DNA from: an uncultured Opitutia bacterium
Lineage (GTDB): Bacteria; Verrucomicrobiota; Verrucomicrobiia; Opitutales; Opitutaceae
Assembly: GCA_903827245.1 (NCBI GenBank)
Contig: CAIKHO010000016.1
Location: forward strand, 1 to 50,858
Direction of reading: 5' to 3'
Length of the DNA: 50,858 bases
A program made the position numbers and the translations under genes. Below the pieces are notes generated by a model. That model was not told the DNA's origin, did not search any database, and worked only from the letters and a program-made list of their open reading frames with translations. Shown here piece by piece: positions 38,295 to 47,246 of the stretch (position 1 is its first letter; each line of letters starts with the position of its first letter).

Positions 38295-39049
38295 GCGGGC
38301 CCACCGAGAATTTCTGGACGACGCTGCCGCTGGGCCGTGGGGTGCAGGTTCTCAATCGTGACGCCAACGGGGTCGCGGCCCTGGCCAAGCCCGCCGGCGT
38401 CCTCTCCCATCCCAACGAGCCCGGTGACGAGCCCCGGTCGTTGCTTCAGGCGCGCTATGACCTGGACACGGAAACCTACGAGTGGGCCGGTGCGGGCCAG
38501 GCGCCGCACCGCCTGCATCTGCTGAACCGGCTGGATTCGGCGACGTCGGGCGTGATCCTCGCCTGCGCCGACGCAGGACTGGCCCGCGAGATCCGCGCCC
38601 AGTTCAAGCGCAAGCAGGTGCACAAAATTTACCACGCCCTGGTCTTCGGCCATCCGGCCCTGTCCCGGCAGCTGTGGCGGGACCGTCTGGCGGTCGTCAA
38701 ACGCGGCGAAAAAATCCGCACGACCGCCGGCGGCCATGTGCCGGCGGAATGTGAAATGACCGTCATCCGCGCAGGAGGAAAGGAGTCGGGCCTGACCCTC
38801 ATCCGCCTCGCGCCGCGCACCGGCCGGAGCCACCAGCTCCGGGTGCAGTGCGCCCGGCACGGGCTGCCGATCGTCGGTGACCAGACGTACGGGGACTTCG
38901 CCCGCAACCGTGAATTTGCCCGGCTCGCGGGGATGAAGCGGATGTTCCTGCATTCCCAGGGAACCGATTTCGAGTACGAGCACGGCGGCAAAAAATTTAC
39001 CTTTGCCGCCCACGCCCCATTGCCGCTGGAATTCCAGCAGTTCCTTTAA
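38291..39049 (+). CDS. RluA-family RNA pseudouridine synthase
   Basis: The 252-residue product isomerises uridine in rRNA or tRNA. It contains ALAKPAGVLSHPN, the catalytic-site pattern HLLNRLDSATSGVIL (Asp), KQVHKIYHALVFG, LAPRTGRSHQLRVQCARHGLPIVGDQTYG and a C-terminal AHAPLPLEF. There is no S4 domain. The start is a GTG overlapping the TonB-like stop (GTGA). The exact target nucleotide is not predictable. Confidence 0.93.
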   Translation: MSGPTENFWTTLPLGRGVQVLNRDANGVAALAKPAGVLSHPNEPGDEPRSLLQARYDLDTETYEWAGAGQAPHRLHLLNRLDSATSGVILACADAGLAREIRAQFKRKQVHKIYHALVFGHPALSRQLWRDRLAVVKRGEKIRTTAGGHVPAECEMTVIRAGGKESGLTLIRLAPRTGRSHQLRVQCARHGLPIVGDQTYGDFARNREFARLAGMKRMFLHSQGTDFEYEHGGKKFTFAAHAPLPLEFQQFL

Positions 39050-39121
39050 GAGGCCGCAGCCGGAAGGCCCCGAAGTTTTCTCTTCGCCCCGTTTTGTTCA
39101 CCCTGCCGGCATAACCCCCGT

Positions 39122-40171
39122 ATGATCCTCCCCAAATCCAACCGTCTCACCCCTGCCCAGCTCACCGAGGTCACATCGATCGTCGCGGAATTCGGCTGCA
39201 CCATCCAGCCGATCATCGGCGCCGTCCGGACAATCTACGCCATCGTCGGTGACGAGCGGGACGATCTCATGATCAACCGGCTGGAAGGTTTGGATTACAT
39301 CGACCGGATCGACCGCATCCAGTCCCCGTTCAAGCTGATGGACAAGCGCTCGGACCTGGCCAGCCATCGCATTTCCCTCGGTGGGGTTACGCTCGGCGAG
39401 GAACTCCTCGTGATCGCCGGGCAGTGCACCATCGATCCGAAGAACCCCAATTACTTTTACGAGACCGCCGCAGCAGTGAAGGAGGCGGGCGCGCACGTCA
39501 TCCGCGGCGGCGTGTGGAAGCCGCGGACTAACCCTTACTCCTTCCAGGGCGACACCAAGTCGCTCGACATCCTCATGGAAGGCCACCGGCGCACCGGCCT
39601 GCCAGTCGACGCCGAGGTGATGGACGAGCAGCAGCTGCAGCTCGCGCTGGCGGCCGGCGTGCACCTGCTGCAGGTCGGCGCCCGCAACGCCCTGAATTAC
39701 TCGCTGCTCCGCGCCATCGGCCGCGCGGTGGCCGAGCGCGACACGGTCGTGCTCCTCAAGCGCGGCCTGCACATGGGGTCGCTCAGTGAGTTCATCTCGG
39801 CTGCCGAATACATCGCCGCCTTCGGCAACCCGAATATCATCCTGTGCCCGCGCGGCACCGCCCCGACGCTCGATGGGTACCGCAGTCATCCCGACGAGAG
39901 CATCACGCCGTTGCTGAAGGAGAAGACTTGGGCGCCCGTCGTGGTGGATCCATCCCACTCGGTCGGCAAGGCCGTCTACGTGCCGGCCTGCGCACTGGCC
40001 GCTGTGGCTTACGGAGCCGACGGCCTCTGCATCGAGGCGCATGTCAGCCCAAGTCACGGCATCGGTGACGATCCCAAGCAAGCACTGACGCCCGAGGTGC
40101 TCGCCGACACGATTGTCCGGGCGAAACAGGTCTGGGAGTTGGCTCACAAAGTGAAGACTGGAAATTCTTGA
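39122..40171 (+). CDS. aroF: 3-deoxy-7-phosphoheptulonate synthase (DAHP synthase, AroF-like), divergent
   Basis: The 349-residue product has an N-terminal ferredoxin-like regulatory domain (~1-75) and a TIM-barrel catalytic domain, as in type I-beta DAHP synthases that open the shikimate pathway. RGGVWKPRTNPYSFQG, LLQVGARNALNYSLL, VVLLKRG and VVDPSHSVGK are present. Likely metal ligands are Cys102, His279, Glu305 and Asp316/317. Two otherwise near-invariant sites differ: GPCS-x-E reads GQCTID at 100-105, and CERG reads CPRG at 242-245. It may be a divergent isozyme or act on a related phosphosugar. It stands after rluA on the same strand. Confidence 0.85.
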   Translation: MILPKSNRLTPAQLTEVTSIVAEFGCTIQPIIGAVRTIYAIVGDERDDLMINRLEGLDYIDRIDRIQSPFKLMDKRSDLASHRISLGGVTLGEELLVIAGQCTIDPKNPNYFYETAAAVKEAGAHVIRGGVWKPRTNPYSFQGDTKSLDILMEGHRRTGLPVDAEVMDEQQLQLALAAGVHLLQVGARNALNYSLLRAIGRAVAERDTVVLLKRGLHMGSLSEFISAAEYIAAFGNPNIILCPRGTAPTLDGYRSHPDESITPLLKEKTWAPVVVDPSHSVGKAVYVPACALAAVAYGADGLCIEAHVSPSHGIGDDPKQALTPEVLADTIVRAKQVWELAHKVKTGNS

Positions 40172-40174
40172 CGA

Positions 40175-40194
40175 TGTGGCCACATGTGGCCACA
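40175..40194 (+). promoter_or_regulatory. tandem palindrome, probable toxin-antitoxin operator
   Basis: TGTGGCCACA occurs twice in a row (40175-40184 and 40185-40194). Each copy is a perfect palindrome and the pair together is also a palindrome. It lies 8 bases before the antitoxin ATG. Phd/YefM-type antitoxins bind palindromes at this position and repress their own operon, so an autoregulatory operator is the natural reading. The AAGGAG ribosome site (40194-40199) begins at its last base, so a bound repressor would also cover it. Confidence 0.65.
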
Positions 40195-40202
40195 AGGAGA
40201 GG

Positions 40203-40523
40203 ATGAAGGCAAAACGAGGACAAAAAGCACCCGGCAAGACGGCCAAAAGCTGGCTGGCGAGCGAGGCCGCGGCGGCGTACGGCAAACAAACGGAGGTCAG
40301 CGTGCGGGAGGCGAAGGATAATCTGTCCGACCTCCTGGAGCGCGCCGCCAACGGCGAGGAGATCGTCATCACCAGCGACGGCAAGCCGAAGGCGACGCTG
40401 AGCCGTTACCGGCCGAAACTGACGGGCAAACCCTTCAAGCCGAATTGGGAACTCCTGCGCTCAATGCCCATGACTTCTGACTCGACCGAATTGATCCGGA
40501 AGATGCGGGACGAAGGTTACTGA
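40203..40523 (+). CDS. Phd/YefM-type antitoxin
   Basis: The 106-residue product starts at ATG 40203, just after AAGGAG. Its core reads TEVSVREAKDNLSDLLERAANGEEIVITSDGKPKATL, the usual Phd fold for DNA binding and toxin neutralisation. A Lys/Ala-rich N-terminal extension of about 30 residues precedes it. The C-terminal tail (TELIRKMRDEGY) would bind the toxin. It lies 9 bases ahead of the PIN-domain toxin gene and is preceded by a tandem palindrome. Confidence 0.9.
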   Translation: MKAKRGQKAPGKTAKSWLASEAAAAYGKQTEVSVREAKDNLSDLLERAANGEEIVITSDGKPKATLSRYRPKLTGKPFKPNWELLRSMPMTSDSTELIRKMRDEGY

Positions 40524-40532
40524 GCGACGGGC

Positions 40533-40952
40533 ATGTATCTTGATTCCTCGATCCTGGTTAAGCTCTTTGTCCGCGAACCGGATTCCGAAAAGTGCGCCAG
40601 CACCGTGGCCGGAGCGGTGCTGGTGTCCTCGGAACTGGCCTATGGCGAATTGTGGTCGGCCCTGCTGCAGAAGGAAAAGGCCGGCCAGCTGACGCCGGAA
40701 CTACGGGCGGCGGCGTGGGCCGACTTCATCCTGCGACTGGAGGAGGAGAGCATCCGGCTGCTGCACCTTGATGTGACGAGCATTCGGGCGGCGGTCGAGA
40801 TCATGACCGAAGTGCATCCCTATGTGAGCTTGCGCACCCTCGATGCGATTCATCTCGCCGCCATGCGAAGCCTGGAAGGCCAGTATCTTTATTCCGCCGA
40901 CAAACGCATGAAGGCGGCAGCGCGCTTTCTGGAGTTTCCGGTGGTTGAATGA
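40533..40952 (+). CDS. PIN-domain toxin (VapC-like)
   Basis: The 139-residue product has the acidic residues of PIN ribonucleases: Asp4 in MYLDSSILVKLF, Glu in VSSELAYGELWSAL, Asp in RTLDAIHLAAM and Asp in YSADKRM. VapC-type toxins cut RNA, often tRNA, in a magnesium-dependent way. It follows the antitoxin gene by 9 bases. Type II toxin-antitoxin pair; the RNA target is unknown. Confidence 0.9.
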   Translation: MYLDSSILVKLFVREPDSEKCASTVAGAVLVSSELAYGELWSALLQKEKAGQLTPELRAAAWADFILRLEEESIRLLHLDVTSIRAAVEIMTEVHPYVSLRTLDAIHLAAMRSLEGQYLYSADKRMKAAARFLEFPVVE

Positions 40953-40986
40953 CGCGGTCCGACGCCGTCTACGGGCGTCTAAGAAT

Positions 40987-41020
40987 TGTGCAGCCGGGGT
41001 CGGCGACCTCGGCTACAGCA
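40987..41020. repeat. imperfect hairpin related to family B
   Basis: AGCCGGGGTCG (from 40992) faces CGACCTCGGCT with one mismatch, and the flanks extend it (TGTGC.. / ..ACAGCA). The right half, CGACCTCGGCTAC, resembles the arms at 7981 and 27661. It lies between the convergent toxin gene and mutS. Confidence 0.5.
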
Positions 41021-41034
41021 CATTTGAAACAGCC

Positions 41035-43590
41035 CTAGAGCAAATTCAACTGCGAGTCGTCGACGGGCGCCACGGTGATCTTCTTCCTGGGCCGGGTTTG
41101 GGGCGCCGGGACGGAAACGCTGGCGTCATCGCTTTCCAGCTTGGAGAGGATGACCTTGGCGCGCTCGATCACGGCCGGCGGCAGGCCGGCGAGGCGCGCC
41201 ACCTGGATGCCGTAGCTCCGGTCGGCCGCGCCGGGCACGACGCGGCGGACAAAGACGATGTCGTCGTTCCATTCCTTCACCGCGACGGAGAAGTTGCGCA
41301 GCCGCGGCAGGTGCTTCTCGAGCTGCGTGAGCTCCTGGTAGTGCGTGGCGAACAGGGTGCGTGGACCCAACTCCGGATTCTGATGCAAGTGCTCGACCAC
41401 GGCCCAGGCGATGCTGAGGCCGTCGTAGGTCGATGTCCCGCGGCCGATCTCGTCGAGGATGATCAGGGAACGGACCGTGGCGTTGTTGAGGATGTTGGCG
41501 GTCTCGTTCATTTCCACCATGAACGTGGAGTTGCCGCGCGCGAGGTCGTCGCTGGCCCCGACGCGGGAGAATATCCGATCGACGAGGCCGACCCGGCAGG
41601 ACTGCGCCGGAACCCAGCAGCCGACCTGCGCCAGCAGCGTGATCAACGCCACCTGGCGGATGTAGGTAGATTTGCCGGCCATGTTCGGTCCGGTGATCAG
41701 GGCGATCTGTGCATCGTCGCACGCGAGGAGGGTGTCGTTCGGCACAAACGCGTGGCTCATGCCGCGCGCCAGGGTGGCGTCGGGAGATTTCAACACCTGC
41801 TCCACCACCGGATGCCGCCCGCCCACAATCTCCAGGACGTCTCCTTCATCGAGGACCGGACGGCAATATTCCCAATCGCGCGCCAGTGCCGCCCAGCCAG
41901 CCAGCACATCGAGCTCGGCGAGCGCATCGGCCGTCCCGGTGAGGGCGAGCGATTCGTCCAGCACGGCAGCGACCAGCGCGTTGAACAGCTCGAGCTCGCG
42001 GGCGAGGGAGTTTTCCTCGGCGTGGAAAATTTCCTTTTCCTTCAGCTTGAGTGCCTCGGTGACGTACCGCTCGCCGCCCACGGTGGTCTGGCGCCGCACG
42101 TAGTCGGCGGGGACGAGGTGCAGGTTGGCCTTCGTGACCTCGATGTAATAACCGAAGTTATTCGTGAACCTGACCTTCAGGCTGCGGATGCCGGTGCGTT
42201 CCTGCTCGGTGCGTTCCAGGTCGGCCAGCCAGTTCTTGTTGCCGCTCGTAAGCGTGCGCATGCGATCGAGCTCGGTATCGTAGCCTGGACGGATGAAATT
42301 TCCGTCGTTGAGGTCTGCCGGGAGCTCGTCGGCCAGGGCATGCTTGAGCAAGTCGCGCAGGCCGGGCAGTTCGGCGAGACGCGGGCGGTAGTCCGCCGCG
42401 AATTGGCCCCCCAGGTCCGCCAGTTCGGTTTGCAGCGCGGGCAGCTGGGCGAGGGTGTCCCTGATTCCGCCGAGCTCGCGAGGGTTGCGCAGGCGGTTTT
42501 GCAGCCGGCCGAGGATGCGCGGAATGTCCCGCACCTGCCCGAGAAGTTCGCGGAGGGCCGCCAGGCGTGATGGTTGGACCAACAGTTCTCCGACCATCGT
42601 CTGCCGGCGGTTGATCTCCGGCAGGTCGAGGGTGGGGGAGGCCAGCCATCGCTCGAGCAGGCGGGCACCGGCGGAGGTCGTTGTGCGGTTGATGGCGCCA
42701 AGCAGCGAGCCGTCGCGGGTGCCGCGGCTGGAGGAAAAAATCTCGAGGTTGCGCAGGGTGGCGGGGTCGAGCAGCAGGGTGCGTGCGCTGCGGTATTCCT
42801 GCAGGCCGCGGAGGTTCTCAGGTTTCGCGCACAGATTTTCCGTCGCGTAATAGACCAAGGCGCCGGCCGGCCCGAGCGCCGGGTGCGAGTGGGCGAGGCC
42901 AAATCCCTGCAGGTTTAGCACGCCCAGCGTGTCGATCACCGTCTTGGCACCGGTCGCGGTGTCGTAGTGGTAGCCGGCGAGTTCGGTGCTAAGCCGGGCG
43001 GTGCAGAAGGCGTGGAGCGCGTGGGTCTCCGCCCGTTCGTGGGGGGCGGCCTGCCAGCGGGCGAGGTCGCCCTCGATCACGAGGATTTCGGCGGGATCGA
43101 GCGCGGTGAGAACGGGAAGGAGGTTGGCGACGAGCGGATCGGTCGCGACCTTGAACTCGCCGGTGGACAGGTCGAGCCACGCTGCATGCAGGCCGGCGCC
43201 GTCGAGGGCGACGGCGCAGAGGTAGTGGTTGCGCGCGGCATCGAGCTGGCTGGCGGCCAGGGTCGTGCCCGGGCTGAGGATGCGCGTGAGCTGGCGCCGG
43301 ACGAGTTTGCCGGCCGTGGCCGGCTCGGCCTGGTCGCAGATGGCGACCTTCTTGCCGGCGGCGAGGAGCTTGTTGACGTAGGTGTCGAGCGCGTGGGCGG
43401 GGAGGCCGGCCATCGGGTGCTCCTGGCGCTTCGTCAGGGTGAGCCCGAGCAGCTGCGACGCGACCATGGCATCGTCGAAGAACATCTCGAAGAAATCGCC
43501 GAGCCGGAACAGTAGGAGCGTATCGCGCGGCAGGCCGCGCCGCACCTCGAAGTACTGCTGCATCATGGGCGTAAGCTTCGCTTCCGACAT
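41035..43590 (-). CDS. mutS: DNA mismatch repair protein MutS
   Basis: The 851-residue product recognises mismatches and starts repair with MutL. The mismatch-reading Phe-x-Glu lies in LFRLGDFFEMFFDDA near residue 35, followed by GLTLTKR and MAGLPAHALDTYVNKLL. The C-terminal ATPase has the Walker A TGPNMAGKSTYIRQVALI, a Walker B region LIILDEIGRGTSTYDG and TLFATHYQELTQLE. Length is typical of MutS1. It stands alone on its strand, with palindromic repeats on both sides. Confidence 0.97.
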   Translation of the reverse strand: MSEAKLTPMMQQYFEVRRGLPRDTLLLFRLGDFFEMFFDDAMVASQLLGLTLTKRQEHPMAGLPAHALDTYVNKLLAAGKKVAICDQAEPATAGKLVRRQLTRILSPGTTLAASQLDAARNHYLCAVALDGAGLHAAWLDLSTGEFKVATDPLVANLLPVLTALDPAEILVIEGDLARWQAAPHERAETHALHAFCTARLSTELAGYHYDTATGAKTVIDTLGVLNLQGFGLAHSHPALGPAGALVYYATENLCAKPENLRGLQEYRSARTLLLDPATLRNLEIFSSSRGTRDGSLLGAINRTTTSAGARLLERWLASPTLDLPEINRRQTMVGELLVQPSRLAALRELLGQVRDIPRILGRLQNRLRNPRELGGIRDTLAQLPALQTELADLGGQFAADYRPRLAELPGLRDLLKHALADELPADLNDGNFIRPGYDTELDRMRTLTSGNKNWLADLERTEQERTGIRSLKVRFTNNFGYYIEVTKANLHLVPADYVRRQTTVGGERYVTEALKLKEKEIFHAEENSLARELELFNALVAAVLDESLALTGTADALAELDVLAGWAALARDWEYCRPVLDEGDVLEIVGGRHPVVEQVLKSPDATLARGMSHAFVPNDTLLACDDAQIALITGPNMAGKSTYIRQVALITLLAQVGCWVPAQSCRVGLVDRIFSRVGASDDLARGNSTFMVEMNETANILNNATVRSLIILDEIGRGTSTYDGLSIAWAVVEHLHQNPELGPRTLFATHYQELTQLEKHLPRLRNFSVAVKEWNDDIVFVRRVVPGAADRSYGIQVARLAGLPPAVIERAKVILSKLESDDASVSVPAPQTRPRKKITVAPVDDSQLNLL

Positions 43591-43593
43591 TGG

Positions 43594-43829
43594 AGAGAGG
43601 AGTCAGGATTCAGGCGACAGAGGGGGCAAGCCTGCGCTGAATTACCAGGCACCAGTCGCGAATTTTTTTGGCCATGAAAAAGCGCGAAATGACACAAAAA
43701 TATAAATCCGGATGGTATTATTTTCATGCCATTTCGTGCTTTTTCGTGGCCAAAACTCCGATCTCGGAATGAACACCCCGCTCGCATGATTTCTACTGGC
43801 TCCTGCCTCCGGTCTCCTGTCTCCTGCCG
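43594..43829. repeat. nested palindromic repeat (family E) between mutS and hydrolase gene
   Basis: TGGCCATGAAAAAGCGCGAA (starting at 43669) mirrors the complement of 43730-43752 with 2 mismatches in 23. Outside it, GGAGTCAGGATTCAGG at 43601-43616 and a CTCCTGCCTCCGGTCTCCTG run at 43800-43819 form a looser outer pair. The inner arms share the CACGAAA/CGAAAT pattern with 25827-25951. Confidence 0.75.
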
Positions 43830-43831
43830 CG

Positions 43832-44614
43832 GTGATCCTCTTTCATCGCGACCTCGGCGAGGCGGGGAAACCGCCGCTGGTCATCCTGCACGGTTTCCTG
43901 GGTTCCTCGCGCAACTGGCAGACGGCGGGGCGCGATCTGGCGGAAAACTTTCATGTTTTCGCCCTGGACCTGCGGAATCACGGCGGGTCGCCGCATGAGG
44001 ACGAGATGACCTATGAGGCGATGACGGCCGACGTCCTCGCATGGCTCGATGGCCAGGGATTTCCGCGGGTCAGCCTGCTGGGCCACAGCATGGGCGGAAA
44101 GGTCGCCATGCAGCTGGCCTGCCGTCACCCGGAACGCGTGGAGCGGCTGATCGTCGTGGATATCGCGCCCAAGGATTACCACTGGCCGGAGCGCCGGGAG
44201 GAATTCACGGCCATGAACGAACTCGACCTCACGCACCTCGCCTCGCGGGCCGAGGCCGAGCGGCAGTTCGAATCCCGCGTGCCCGACTGGGCGATGCGAA
44301 AATTTCTCCTGACCAACCTCGACCGCGGGCCCGGCGAATCATGGCGCTGGCAGATCAATCTGCCCGTACTTACCGCGGCGATCGGGAATTTGGAAAAAAA
44401 CTCCCTCGAGCCGGATGATCGGTTTGCCGGACCGACACTCTTCGTCACTGGCGGCAAATCGCGCTATATCAGGCCGAAGGACGCCGGCGAAATCAGGCGG
44501 CACTTTCCTGCCGCTATGATCGAAACCATCGCAGAGGCAGGTCACAACCCGCACATGGAGACGCGGGAGGCATTTGTCCGGGCGGCACTGGCAGCGAATC
44601 AATCAGGCGTCTAG
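43832..44614 (+). CDS. alpha/beta-hydrolase, esterase-type
   Basis: The 260-residue product starts with a GTG. The oxyanion segment VILHGFLGSSRNW, nucleophile elbow LLGHSMGGKVAM (Ser) and acid and His regions (IAEAGHNPHMET) are all present. The overall layout matches YbfF-type esterases and related hydrolases acting on small acyl esters. The substrate is not predictable. No signal peptide; cytoplasmic. It is flanked by repeats and is divergent from mutS. Confidence 0.92.
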   Translation: MILFHRDLGEAGKPPLVILHGFLGSSRNWQTAGRDLAENFHVFALDLRNHGGSPHEDEMTYEAMTADVLAWLDGQGFPRVSLLGHSMGGKVAMQLACRHPERVERLIVVDIAPKDYHWPERREEFTAMNELDLTHLASRAEAERQFESRVPDWAMRKFLLTNLDRGPGESWRWQINLPVLTAAIGNLEKNSLEPDDRFAGPTLFVTGGKSRYIRPKDAGEIRRHFPAAMIETIAEAGHNPHMETREAFVRAALAANQSGV

Positions 44615-44820
44615 GTCGACCAGGAGCTTTGCCGTTCAAAGGGCCGCGGATCTCACGAAGCGCCTTACCTCCGGAGGCGCCGAGAACTGGGCGAGCACAT
44701 AGAATGACATCTTTCCCGTGGTTTCCCACCTCCAAGGCGCCAAAATCAGATCGGGTCCAATATAGACAGGGTGTCACCGTTACCCATGTGCACTGCCTCC
44801 GTGTGGCCGATCGCTCCCTT

Positions 44821-45414
44821 TTACTTTTCGAGCGACAAGTCGGAGACTGAAGCGGAAACCGTCGCCGCCTTCCGTAACGCCAGTACATCCTCTTTCTCAT
44901 TAAAATCCCCGAGTGTGCGCTGCACCGAAAACCCTTGCTCTTGACCCGGCTTAATCGTGCCTGGCACACGGGCAAAGTCAGATGCGACATCGATTAAGTT
45001 TCCGGCTTTATCGCGCATGATCATTACGAGTTGAACGTTCGAAACGGCGACGTTGCTGTCATTCCTGAGGATGCCAATCACACGCTCCATGTTCTTCGTC
45101 TGGCCCGCCACGATCTTCGTCTCCTTGATCGCAAGCTTATCGCGCACGGAAAGTTTTTCGTCGTCCGTCTTCAGAGTTGGGCCGGAACTGAAACCGGCTT
45201 TGAACCCCGCGGCCACCGAACTTGAGGCCCCCTGAATAATTGTCTCGAGGCGTGTCTTCCCGCTGCCGTCCTTCTTCTGAACCGACTCATCAATCTTGGA
45301 CAGGACAGCTTCAAGTTGGGTACCGGCAAAATTCACCGCGGTCTGCCTTAACATAAAGCCGGTGCCAACGATGGCCGCCGCAACGATGAGGGCAGGGAGG
45401 GTATTATTACTCAT
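44821..45414 (-). CDS. hypothetical membrane-anchored protein, FxLYD-like
   Basis: The 197-residue product begins MSNNTLPALIVAAAIVGTGF, a likely membrane anchor or uncleaved signal. The C-terminal ~95 residues (MERVIGILRNDSNVAVSNVQLVMIMRDKAGNLID, then VPGTIKPGQEQGF) resemble FxLYD-type beta domains, which often occur in small envelope proteins. The base composition is visibly less GC-rich than the neighbours, which may signal acquisition. No related gene adjoins it. Confidence 0.7.
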   Translation of the reverse strand: MSNNTLPALIVAAAIVGTGFMLRQTAVNFAGTQLEAVLSKIDESVQKKDGSGKTRLETIIQGASSSVAAGFKAGFSSGPTLKTDDEKLSVRDKLAIKETKIVAGQTKNMERVIGILRNDSNVAVSNVQLVMIMRDKAGNLIDVASDFARVPGTIKPGQEQGFSVQRTLGDFNEKEDVLALRKAATVSASVSDLSLEK

Positions 45415-45557
45415 GGTTCGAACCTGATGTTGGTAATCATGGCCGGGTTCATTTTATAAGTCACGTCCTTGCTCAAGCAGGTTTGAACGCCCGCTTCCAT
45501 CAATGAGCACCCACTTGCGCTCTACTTGGGCGTCTCCTACAAATGAACGATTCCGGT

Positions 45558-46544
45558 TCAGCCCCGGCGGGTCCAGATGCGCAATGATGCCAGCATAAAA
45601 TCTTCCAGTGCCGTGGCGACGTTGAGGTTCAGGCGCAGGAGTCCGGCGGCGTGCTCCAGCTTTTCCACGGCGGCGATCAGGGCGCGCCGGCCGGTTTCAG
45701 CCTGCTGGGTCATGAGCCCGGGCAACGCATGGTTGCGCGTAGCAAGCTCGATCTCGGCGAAGAGCCGGGCGCGCAGGCCGTTGGCGATGCCGGTTTCGAT
45801 CGCGACCTGCTCGTCCTCGTCGAGGTCGGACGGAAGTTTTTCCTTCTGCTGCTTCCACACCTCGTCCGTGGCGAAATCGAGCACCGCGGTAAAGCGCGCC
45901 ACCAGGCCGTAGAGCGTGAAAATGTGATCGGCCACGGCGCGTTTGTCCGGCGAGCCGGCCCCGAGGCGGCCCAGCCAGGCGCGGTAGTCGTCCAGCCAGG
46001 CGGGCCAGCTGTCAACGGCCAAGGCGGTGGTGGTCGAGGGAAAGCGAAAGTTCAGCACGCGGCTGCGGATCGTCGGCAGCAAGGCGTAGGGCCGGGTGGT
46101 GAGGAGCAGCAGGGTGGTGCGGGCCGGCGGTTCCTCGAGGGTCTTCAGGAAGGCGTTGGACGACTCGGTGTTCATCCGGTCCGCCTCATAGATAATGGCG
46201 ACCTTTTGCGGCGCGACGGCCGGCGTCACATACAGCTTGGGCAGAAATTCGCGCATCGATCCCGGCTCGGGCGAGGCGGATTTGCCGATGGGAATGATCC
46301 TGGTTTTGCCCTTGGGCCGCAGATCGAGGTAGTCGGGGTGTTCCTTGACCGGAAAGCGGGCAGGGGAGTCGGGTGTGTTCAGCAGGCGGTCCGCGATCGC
46401 ATGGGCCACGCCGACCAACATGCCAAGGTCGTCCCCCTGCAAGAGAAGGCTGTGCGACAGGCGCCGGCGGGCGATGGCCTGCTCAATGACCGCGACGGCC
46501 GGGGTGCCGGCGAGAGCGGAGGGCCAGGGGAGGGCGGCGGTCAT
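45558..46544 (-). CDS. holB: DNA polymerase III delta' subunit
   Basis: The 328-residue product shows LSHSLLLQGDDLGM (degenerate P-loop region), VAPQKVAIIYEADRMNTESSNAFLKTLEEPPARTTLLLLTT and TIRSRVLNFRFP, the pattern of the clamp-loader delta' subunit. The start is ATG 46544, 30 bases after the tmk stop; the frame remains open upstream across tmk. It loads the sliding clamp together with tau/gamma and delta. Co-occurrence with tmk is common in bacteria. Confidence 0.9.
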   Translation of the reverse strand: MTAALPWPSALAGTPAVAVIEQAIARRRLSHSLLLQGDDLGMLVGVAHAIADRLLNTPDSPARFPVKEHPDYLDLRPKGKTRIIPIGKSASPEPGSMREFLPKLYVTPAVAPQKVAIIYEADRMNTESSNAFLKTLEEPPARTTLLLLTTRPYALLPTIRSRVLNFRFPSTTTALAVDSWPAWLDDYRAWLGRLGAGSPDKRAVADHIFTLYGLVARFTAVLDFATDEVWKQQKEKLPSDLDEDEQVAIETGIANGLRARLFAEIELATRNHALPGLMTQQAETGRRALIAAVEKLEHAAGLLRLNLNVATALEDFMLASLRIWTRRG

Positions 46545-46573
46545 GGACAGGGGCGGCGCAGCCGCAGGCGCGC

Positions 46574-47221
46574 TCAAGCGAGCCGCGCCTTGACCGCCGT
46601 CCAGATTTTCTTGGCCACGGCATCCTCGCCCGCGTTGCCTTCCACGACAATGAAGCGCTGGGGCATGCCCTTCGCGAGCAGCAGGTAGCCCTCGCGCACC
46701 TTGTTGTAGAAATCGACGTTCTCGCGCTCCATGCGGTCCGGTAGGTCGGAGGCGCGCTGTTTGAGCCGCGCGAGGCTGACCTTGGTCGGCACGTCGATGA
46801 CAATGGTGACATCCGGCATCACGTTGCCGACGGCGAAGCGGTTGATCTGGTTGACCGGGTCGAGCGCGAGATTGCGACCGATGCCCTGGTAGACGGTGGA
46901 GGAATCGAGGAAACGGTCGCTCAATACGATCGCGCCGCGAGCCAGCGCAGGCGCGATGACCTCGCGCACCAGCTGGGCGCGGGCGGCGGTGAACAGCAGC
47001 AGCTCGGTCTCGGCGCACATCTCGTCACCCTTGGAATTATGGACGATGATGTTGCGGATCTGCTCGCCGATCTCGGTGCCGCCCGGTTCGCGCACGGTCA
47101 GGACCTCGCGATGGGTTTTCTGGAGGTGGGCGGCGAGGCGGGCGATCTGGGTGGACTTGCCGCTGCCTTCCGAGCCTTCGAAGGAAATGAGTTTGCCGGT
47201 GGTTTTGGACTTGAGTGGCAT
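46574..47221 (-). CDS. tmk: thymidylate kinase
   Basis: The 215-residue enzyme phosphorylates dTMP to dTDP. The P-loop SFEGSEGSGKSTQ, VREPGGTEIGEQIR, SDRFLDSSTVYQGIGR and the LID-like RMERENVDFYNKVREGY are all there. ATG 47221 is chosen; a GTG at 47233 would add four residues. It sits 25 bases after the PfkB-type kinase and just before holB on the same strand. Confidence 0.96.
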   Translation of the reverse strand: MPLKSKTTGKLISFEGSEGSGKSTQIARLAAHLQKTHREVLTVREPGGTEIGEQIRNIIVHNSKGDEMCAETELLLFTAARAQLVREVIAPALARGAIVLSDRFLDSSTVYQGIGRNLALDPVNQINRFAVGNVMPDVTIVIDVPTKVSLARLKQRASDLPDRMERENVDFYNKVREGYLLLAKGMPQRFIVVEGNAGEDAVAKKIWTAVKARLA

Positions 47222-47246
47222 GGTTGCGACCACGATTTCGTGCGGA

